Shown: one piece after another, positions 51,610 through 56,389 of the stretch
Layout: each line of letters opens with the position of its first letter
Numbering within the stretch: the stretch's first letter is position 1
Source of the DNA: Acidimicrobiales bacterium
Lineage (GTDB): Bacteria; Actinomycetota; Acidimicrobiia; Acidimicrobiales; MedAcidi-G1
Reading direction: 5' to 3'
DNA: 56,389 nucleotides
Assembly: GCA_014239855.1 (NCBI GenBank)
Contig: JAAZXY010000010.1
Coordinates: 1-56,389 of the forward strand
The notes under the pieces: model-generated
What the model was told of the DNA's origin: nothing
What the model saw: the letters and a program-made list of their open reading frames with translations, nothing else
The model's database searches: none
Made by a program: the position numbers and the translations under genes

Positions 51610-52269
51610 TCAGCGCCGGACGATGACCGGGATGCAGCCCGGGTCGGTCACCCACGCGAACAGCATCAGCAACGGCTCGTCACGGGTCACCGTGGCATGA
51701 CGGACCCCCGACCCGTGGTGGATCACGCCGCCCGGCCCCTCGACCCGCCACTGGTCGCCCATCTGCCAGTCCGACGTCCCGGCGGTCACCCAGAAGATCT
51801 CCTCGGACTTGTGGACGTGGGACGGATAGTCGCAGCCCGGGCCCTGCAGAACGAGGCCGACGAACACCTCGTCGCTCAGGTACGGGGCAGCCACCGCCCC
51901 ACCGGAGATGGCGTCCTCGGCGCTGCCGATGATCGGGGCGTACGAGTAGTTGGCCCGCATGGCGTCCATGTCGGGCTCACCGGCGTATTCCGGGTACGGA
52001 ACGGCCCAGCCCACCTCGTCGACCACCGAGGCGATCAGGTCGCCCGCCGTACCGACCGCGGCGGCCAGGGCGTCGGACAGGTGCCGCTCGACCACTGGCT
52101 GGGTGGGCGGCTGGGTGGGCGGCTGGGTGGGCTGAGCCGGACGACCGGCTGATGGAACCACCCGGGTGAGCGCATCACCCAGCAGGCCCATGGGCCGGGC
52201 CAGATCCGGATCACGGGCGCCCTCTGCTGCGGCGAAGGCGGACAACGCTTTGATGAACGGAATGGCCAT
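51610..52269 (-). CDS. DMSP-lyase-like cupin protein
   Basis: A 219-residue single-cupin protein. The C-terminal domain has GCDYPSHVHKSEEIFWV with probable metal ligands His151, His153 and Glu157, and SGVRHA with His191. WQMGDQW, HHGSGVRHA and DEPLLMLFAW match my recollection of the DMSP lyase (DddL/DddQ-type) cupin family, which cleaves dimethylsulfoniopropionate to DMS and acrylate. The residue after EEI is Phe where I expect Tyr, so activity is uncertain. Residues 46-58 are a QPPT repeat from a 12-bp tandem repeat. The ATG at 52269 lies 8 nt after TACGTT. Confidence 0.7.
   Translation of the reverse strand: MAIPFIKALSAFAAAEGARDPDLARPMGLLGDALTRVVPSAGRPAQPTQPPTQPPTQPVVERHLSDALAAAVGTAGDLIASVVDEVGWAVPYPEYAGEPDMDAMRANYSYAPIIGSAEDAISGGAVAAPYLSDEVFVGLVLQGPGCDYPSHVHKSEEIFWVTAGTSDWQMGDQWRVEGPGGVIHHGSGVRHATVTRDEPLLMLFAWVTDPGCIPVIVRR
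52097..52132 (-). repeat. 3 x 12-bp exact tandem repeat inside the cupin gene
   Basis: GGCTGGGTGGGC is repeated three times without mismatch. On the coding strand it gives a QPPT/QPT repeat between the N-terminal helix and the cupin fold. The number of copies is likely to vary between strains. Confidence 0.9.
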
Positions 52270-52277
52270 GGCGCGGC

Positions 52278-52283
52278 AACGTA
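52278..52283 (-). promoter_or_regulatory. -10 element TACGTT for the cupin-rhomboid unit
   Basis: Minus-strand TACGTT lies 8 nt before the cupin ATG at 52269, the leaderless spacing. Confidence 0.4.
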
Positions 52284-52325
52284 CACCCGGTGGGTGGCCG
52301 ACGAGGAGCGCCGGGCCTCCGGGGT

Positions 52326-53114
52326 TCAGGTGCCGGTGAAGCGGGCCTTCCCCGGTCCGTGCTCGAAGAACGACTCGACCCCCGCCCGGGCGTCGTCGGT
52401 CTCGAAGACCTCCATGAACAGGTCCAACTCGAGGTCGATGCCATCGGCCAGCGACAGGTCGACGCCCTCGTCGATGGCCCGCTTGGCCGCCCGGATGGCC
52501 ACCCGGGGGCCCGCCGCATACCCGGCGGCCAGCGCGCACGCCCGGTCCAGGATCTCGTCGTCGCCCACCACCTCGTCGGCCAGTCCCAGCGCCAGTGCCT
52601 CGGCGGCCTTCACCGGGGCACCGCCCCAGATGAGGCGCTTGGCCGTCGCCCGGCCCACCAGTCGGGTCAGACGCTGGGTGGCGCCTCCCCCGGGGATGAT
52701 GCCCAGCAGCACCTCGGGCTGGCCGAAGGCCGAACCCTCGCCGAGGATCCGCAGGTCACAGCACCAGGCCAACTCGGCGCCGCCCCCGAGGGCCAGGCCG
52801 TTGACCGCAGCAATGGTGGGGCACGGAATGCGCTCCAACGCACCGAAGGCATCCCGGAAGGCGTCGGCCTGCCCGGGTCGTAGCGCCGGGTCGGCGAAGA
52901 CGGCCAACTCGGCACCGGCTGCGAACATCCGGCCGGCCCCGGTGATCACCACGGCACCCGGCGGATCGTCGATGCACGAACGGGCGAAGGACTCCAGTGC
53001 ACGGAGCAGGGCGGTGTCCAGCGCATTGACCTTGGGGCGGTCCATGGTGGCCACGACAACGCCGTCGTCGCGGCGCTCGACGTGAAGCAGTTCCGGGGCG
53101 TTCGATTCGGTCAT
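52326..53114 (-). CDS. Enoyl-CoA hydratase/isomerase family protein
   Basis: A 262-residue crotonase-fold protein. The oxyanion segments are AGRMFAAGAELAVF and ALGGGAELAWCCDLRI. The second catalytic Glu position reads QPEVLLGIIPGGGATQRL, typical of true enoyl-CoA hydratases, while the first is Ala-Gly-Ala-Glu. It probably hydrates 2-enoyl-CoA in beta-oxidation. It lies 5 bp downstream of the NifU-type gene. The upstream extension to 53303 is inside that gene. Confidence 0.92.
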   Translation of the reverse strand: MTESNAPELLHVERRDDGVVVATMDRPKVNALDTALLRALESFARSCIDDPPGAVVITGAGRMFAAGAELAVFADPALRPGQADAFRDAFGALERIPCPTIAAVNGLALGGGAELAWCCDLRILGEGSAFGQPEVLLGIIPGGGATQRLTRLVGRATAKRLIWGGAPVKAAEALALGLADEVVGDDEILDRACALAAGYAAGPRVAIRAAKRAIDEGVDLSLADGIDLELDLFMEVFETDDARAGVESFFEHGPGKARFTGT

Positions 53115-53119
53115 CGGCG

Positions 53120-53467
53120 CTACAGGCTCACGGGCGTACCGGGGTCCGGGTCCGGAGCGTTCGGGTCCGGCGCGCCGATGGGGCCGTCGCCGGCCAGGGT
53201 GGCGCCCACGTTGAGCACCGACGTCACGCCGTCCACCCGGTCCTTCAGGATCCGTTCGATCCCCGCCTTGAGCGTCTGGTCCGAGGCCGGGCAGGTCACG
53301 CACGCCCCCACCAGTTCGACGGACACCTCGCCGGTGGCCTCGTCGACGTCATGGAGCACGATGTCGCCCTCGTCGGCCTGGATGGCCGGACGGATCACCT
53401 CGATGACCGTCTCCACCCGGGCCCGCAGTCCGTCGGTACCCGTGTCGGGGGCCACGTCGATCGTCAT
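53120..53467 (-). CDS. NifU C-terminal-domain Fe-S scaffold/carrier
   Basis: A 115-residue protein consisting of one NifU-type C-terminal domain. VIRPAIQADEGDIVLHDV and GACVTCPASDQTLKAGIE contain the CxxC that holds or transfers a [4Fe-4S] cluster. The C-terminal 20 residues are Pro/Asp-rich and probably disordered (PDPNAPDPDPG). It likely serves general Fe-S delivery; ilvD and WhiB in this window are examples of Fe-S clients. GAGACT lies 6 nt before the ATG. It is probably co-transcribed with enoyl-CoA hydratase. Confidence 0.93.
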   Translation of the reverse strand: MTIDVAPDTGTDGLRARVETVIEVIRPAIQADEGDIVLHDVDEATGEVSVELVGACVTCPASDQTLKAGIERILKDRVDGVTSVLNVGATLAGDGPIGAPDPNAPDPDPGTPVSL

Positions 53468-53549
53468 GGCCCCAGTCTCGCAGGACCGGCCACCGGTGCC
53501 ACCCCGGGAACCCGCAGCGCTCCGGCCGAGGCTCCCGGACGGGCGCCCC

Positions 53550-53555
53550 TAGGAT
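53550..53555 (+). promoter_or_regulatory. -10 element TAGGAT for the 50-residue membrane protein
   Basis: TAGGAT is followed by 6 nt and the ATG at 53562. It supports this small frame as a real, leaderless gene. Confidence 0.45.
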
Positions 53556-53561
53556 CCACCG

Positions 53562-53714
53562 ATGCCCACGCTGCCGATGTTGACCGCCCACCAGGGTGGC
53601 TGGGACGAGATATTGCTGGTCGCCGGACCGCTGGCCCTGGTCGCCGGCCTGCTCTGGTTGGCCGACCGCCGGGCCCGTCGCATGGGTGGGTCCAGCGAAC
53701 CGGATCCCGACTGA
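53562..53714 (+). CDS. Small membrane protein (50 residues)
   Basis: A short frame that fills the gap between the NifU-type gene and murA. It has one hydrophobic helix (ILLVAGPLALVAGLLWLA) followed by a basic stretch (DRRARR), the expected positive-inside flank, and a polar Ser/Pro/Asp tail. The hexamer TAGGAT lies 6 nt before the ATG, as for other genes here. The family is not recognised. It converges on murA with 9 bp between the stops. Confidence 0.6.
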   Translation: MPTLPMLTAHQGGWDEILLVAGPLALVAGLLWLADRRARRMGGSSEPDPD

Positions 53715-53723
53715 TCCGACCGG

Positions 53724-55046
53724 TCAGCCTCCGCCAGCCCCTGGAACACCGGTCGCAGGAACAAGATCCACGTCGGCTCCCAGTCGGACCAGGTTGCCCA
53801 CCAGGTCCTGGTAGCCGCGGGCCACGTGGTGGGCGTCGGCCACCAGGGTCTCGCCCTCGGCGGCCAGCCCGGCCACCACCAACGCCGCACCGGCCCGGAT
53901 ATCGGGAGCACGAACCGGCGCTCCCGACAGCGCCTCGACGCCACGGACCACCGCGTGGTGGCCCTCCACGCGGATGTCGGCCCCCATCCGGAGCAGTTCG
54001 GGGATGTACCGGAACCGTCCGGCGAACACGTTCTCGGTGAGGATCCCCACCCCGTCGGCCACCGAGAGCAACGCCACCAGCAGCGGCTTGTAGTCGGTGG
54101 CCACCCCCGGATAGGGCAGCGTCGCCACGTCCACCGAGGTGAGCCGACCGGGACGCTCCGGTGCCGTGGCCCACAACCGGTCGCCGCCGTCGTCGACCCG
54201 CAGGCCCATGGCCCCCAGCTTGTCCAGCAGCATCTCCATGTGGTCGGCCCGCGCCCCTTCGATGGCGATCGACCCGCCGGCCAGCCCCACGGCGGCCAGA
54301 TAGGTGGCCGCCTCGATCCGGTCGGGCACCACGGTGTGTTCGACCGGGTGGAGGCGCTCCACGCCCTCGATGGTGATGGTCGACCCGCCGGCACCGGACA
54401 CCTCCGCGCCCATGCCCACCAGGAAGACCGCCAGGTCGGCGATCTCGGGTTCCCGGGCCGCGTTGTCGATGATCGTGGTGCCCTTGGCCGTCACGGCGGC
54501 CATGAGCAGGTTCTCGGTCGCCCCGACACTCGGATACTCCAACAGGATCCGCGTCCCGAGGAGTTGCTCGGCCCGACCCTCGATCACCCCATGGCTGGTG
54601 GTGAACGTCGCCCCCAGATCCTCCAGCGCCCGGAGGTGCATGTCGATGGGGCGGTGGCCGAAGTCATCGCCACCGGGCACCGACACCCGGGCCTCACCGA
54701 ATCGGGCCAGCAGGGGCCCCAGCACCACGATCGACGCCCGCATCTTCTCGACCAGGTCGTACGGCGCCTCGGGAACCATCACGTCGGGCACGTCGATGGT
54801 CACCACATCGGGCTCCTCGGCTCCCCGGGTGACACGGGCACCCATGCGCTCCAGAAGTTCCGCCATGAGGGCGACATCGGCGATCCGGGGGACGTTTCGC
54901 AGGGTGTGGCGACCGGGGGCCAGCACGGCGGCCGCCATCAACTTGAGGGCCGAGTTCTTGGCGCCGGCCACCCGGACCGATCCCTCAAGGGGACCTGACC
55001 GACGGACGCGGATCACGTCCGCAGTGGCGTCACCGTCGCTTCCCAC
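53724..55046 (-). CDS. murA: UDP-N-acetylglucosamine 1-carboxyvinyltransferase (Asp-type)
   Basis: A 440-residue MurA transferring enolpyruvate to UDP-GlcNAc, the first committed step of peptidoglycan synthesis. GAKNSALKLMAA is the substrate-binding N-terminus, YPSVGATENLLMAA is conserved, and the catalytic loop reads PGGDDFGHRPIDMH. The position of the usual fosfomycin-target Cys (Cys115 in E. coli) is Asp127, as in mycobacteria, which predicts fosfomycin insensitivity. The start is GTG at 55046, 6 nt after CATACT. The frame upstream is not conserved. Confidence 0.96.
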   Translation of the reverse strand: MGSDGDATADVIRVRRSGPLEGSVRVAGAKNSALKLMAAAVLAPGRHTLRNVPRIADVALMAELLERMGARVTRGAEEPDVVTIDVPDVMVPEAPYDLVEKMRASIVVLGPLLARFGEARVSVPGGDDFGHRPIDMHLRALEDLGATFTTSHGVIEGRAEQLLGTRILLEYPSVGATENLLMAAVTAKGTTIIDNAAREPEIADLAVFLVGMGAEVSGAGGSTITIEGVERLHPVEHTVVPDRIEAATYLAAVGLAGGSIAIEGARADHMEMLLDKLGAMGLRVDDGGDRLWATAPERPGRLTSVDVATLPYPGVATDYKPLLVALLSVADGVGILTENVFAGRFRYIPELLRMGADIRVEGHHAVVRGVEALSGAPVRAPDIRAGAALVVAGLAAEGETLVADAHHVARGYQDLVGNLVRLGADVDLVPATGVPGAGGG

Positions 55047-55052
55047 CCTCTC

Positions 55053-55058
55053 AGTATG
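55053..55058 (-). promoter_or_regulatory. -10 element CATACT for murA
   Basis: Minus-strand CATACT lies 6 nt before the GTG at 55046 and decides this start. Confidence 0.45.
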
Positions 55059-55103
55059 GCCCCCATCGGTAGGGTGGATGCTTCGGGCGACCGGAGGGCA
55101 GCC

Positions 55104-56389
55104 ATGAGCACCAGTACGCCCCGGGCCCGCCGGACGGTCCAGTCGATCGTCCACGAGGTGGACGACGCCGGCCTCGCCGAGCTCCGCACGACCCGCGACG
55201 ATCTGGTCCGCGAGGAGGAGCACGGAGCCGACCGGTTCACGTTGGCCCACGGACCATTCATCGCCTGGGAGCGGACCCTCGAGGTCAGCCCGACGGACAC
55301 CGGTTCCCGGCGCCACCGGGTTGTCGAGACCATCGGGTACCGGGCGGCCGTCGGGCCGTGGCGCCCGCTGTTCGCCTGGCCCCTGCGTCGTGCCGTGCCT
55401 CGTCGCCGGACCCCGTGGTGGGCCCCGCCGGACCGCCTCGACGCCCGGGCCACCACCGTGCTCTCACTGCTGGCCTGCATCCAGGTCATCGACGGCTATC
55501 TGGGCACCGTCATCACCCAGACCATCACGTTCGCCAGCGACGAGTTCGGACGGAGCGACACCGCCCAGGGCGTCACGCTGGCCGTGGTCCGCCTGGGAAT
55601 CGTGGTGGCCCTCGCCGTGGTGTTCCTGGCCGACCGGCGGGGCCGTCGTCCGGTGCTGGTGGCCACCGCGGTGACCGCCGTCCTGGCCACCGGACTGGGA
55701 GCGGCATCGACCGACCTCTGGTTCCTGGGGGGCAGTCAGCTGGTGGCCCGGGGGCTCACCATGGGCATGGGCATCCTCATCGGGGTGTTCGCCGCTGAGG
55801 AACTCCCCCGGGGGTCCCGGGCCTACGGGGTGAGCGTGCTGGCCCTCTGCGCCGCGCTGGGCGCCGGCATGGCCGTCTGGGTCCTGCCGGTGGCCGACCT
55901 CGACCCGCGGGCGTGGCGGGCCGTGTACCTCGTCCCGCTGCTGGCCGTCCCGGCGCTGGTGGTCGTCGGAAGACGCCTCCCGGAATCGCGCCGCTTCACC
56001 GCCAATGTCGCGGCGTCGTCGACGCCAACCCCGAAACCGACCCCGAGCGGCCCTCCAGCGGACGGTGGCGACCCGTCCGGTGCCTCACGGCGACGCATCG
56101 AGGGCCGACGCCTGATGCTGCTGGCCGTGGCGTCGTTCCTGCTGCTGGTGTTCGCCGCCCCGGCCAGCCAGTTCCAGAACGACTTCCTCAAGGACCACCG
56201 GGGCTACACGGCGGCCGGCATCGCCCTGTTCACGCTGGCCACCAGCACACCGGCCGGCATCGGGATCTTCGTGGCCGGCCGTCTGGCCGACACGCGGGGT
56301 CGGCGGCCGGTGGGGGCCATCGGTCTCCTCGGTGGCACCGCCTTCATGGTGCTGGCGTACCACTCTTCGGTCGTCGCGCTGTGGGCCAG
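55104..56389 (+). CDS. MFS transporter (3' end outside the window)
   Basis: Open from the ATG at 55104 to the window edge (428 codons seen, no stop). About 110 N-terminal residues are hydrophilic, with EVDDAGLAELRTTRDDL. Membrane helices then begin at TTVLSLLACIQVIDGYLG. The MFS motif A occurs twice, as LADRRGRRPVL after the second helix region and GRLADTRGRRPVG in the second half, so the 12-helix symmetry is visible. A Pro/Ser-rich cytoplasmic loop (PTPKPTPSGPPADGG) separates the halves. The long N-terminal extension is unusual for MFS. A strong ribosome site (GGAGGG) precedes the ATG. The substrate is unknown. Confidence 0.88.
   Translation, partial: MSTSTPRARRTVQSIVHEVDDAGLAELRTTRDDLVREEEHGADRFTLAHGPFIAWERTLEVSPTDTGSRRHRVVETIGYRAAVGPWRPLFAWPLRRAVPRRRTPWWAPPDRLDARATTVLSLLACIQVIDGYLGTVITQTITFASDEFGRSDTAQGVTLAVVRLGIVVALAVVFLADRRGRRPVLVATAVTAVLATGLGAASTDLWFLGGSQLVARGLTMGMGILIGVFAAEELPRGSRAYGVSVLALCAALGAGMAVWVLPVADLDPRAWRAVYLVPLLAVPALVVVGRRLPESRRFTANVAASSTPTPKPTPSGPPADGGDPSGASRRRIEGRRLMLLAVASFLLLVFAAPASQFQNDFLKDHRGYTAAGIALFTLATSTPAGIGIFVAGRLADTRGRRPVGAIGLLGGTAFMVLAYHSSVVALWA

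Overview
The window is high-GC DNA (very roughly 70 percent by eye) with dense, mostly non-overlapping genes on both strands. It looks like a chromosomal segment of an actinomycete. The evidence is a WhiB regulator, a PASTA-type Ser/Thr kinase, a CtpE-like P-type ATPase, a MurA with Asp in place of the usual Cys, and many start codons 6-8 nt downstream of a TANNNT hexamer (leaderless mRNAs). The lipid/CoA catabolism genes and a DMSP-lyase-like cupin would fit a free-living, possibly marine Acidimicrobiia-type organism, but that placement is inference. I saw no mobile element, CRISPR array, rRNA or tRNA.

Layout. 1-5.9 kb: catabolic genes (FkbM-like methyltransferase fragment, cytochrome P450, SnoaL-like protein, two SDRs, family III CoA-transferase, NUDIX). 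5.9-13.1 kb: beta-propeller-like lipoprotein, CtpE-like ATPase, glutamate dehydrogenase coupled to two SDR-type genes, WhiB. 13.5-17.8 kb: a convergent pair resembling mesaconyl-C4-CoA hydratase (Meh) and mesaconyl-CoA C1-C4 CoA transferase (Mct), then a cysteine-free peroxiredoxin with an in-frame TGA at the catalytic position followed by a good bacterial SECIS hairpin, then an aldehyde dehydrogenase. 17.9-21.6 kb: D-aminoacylase-like amidohydrolase, O-methyltransferase, thiolase. 21.7-30.5 kb: a complete kynurenine pathway, with kynurenine formamidase divergent from a MarR-led operon (MarR, 3-hydroxyanthranilate dioxygenase, kynureninase, kynurenine monooxygenase, tryptophan dioxygenase). 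Three further genes at its end (semialdehyde-type dehydrogenase, DapA-like aldolase, aspartate-dehydrogenase-like) have no obvious assignment. 30.6-36.4 kb: branched-chain amino acid synthesis (ilvB-ilvN-ilvC behind a leader peptide and attenuator; ilvD separate). 36.5-56.4 kb: MATE exporter, gatCAB, PASTA kinase, ligA, cysteine desulfurase-mnmA, a methyltransferase, DsbA-like, rhomboid and DMSP-lyase-like proteins, enoyl-CoA hydratase, NifU-type protein, murA and a truncated MFS transporter.

Two patterns cut across genes. First, at least twelve short tandem repeats (12-48 bp period) sit almost exclusively at gene junctions or gene ends, and several duplicate the last codons plus the stop codon of a gene. 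Second, a -10-like hexamer stands at a fixed 6-8 nt from about half of all start codons and was used to choose several starts.

The most interesting items are the selenocysteine peroxiredoxin, the ilv attenuator, the unassigned tail of the kynurenine operon, the Mct/Meh pair, and the stop-codon-copying repeats.
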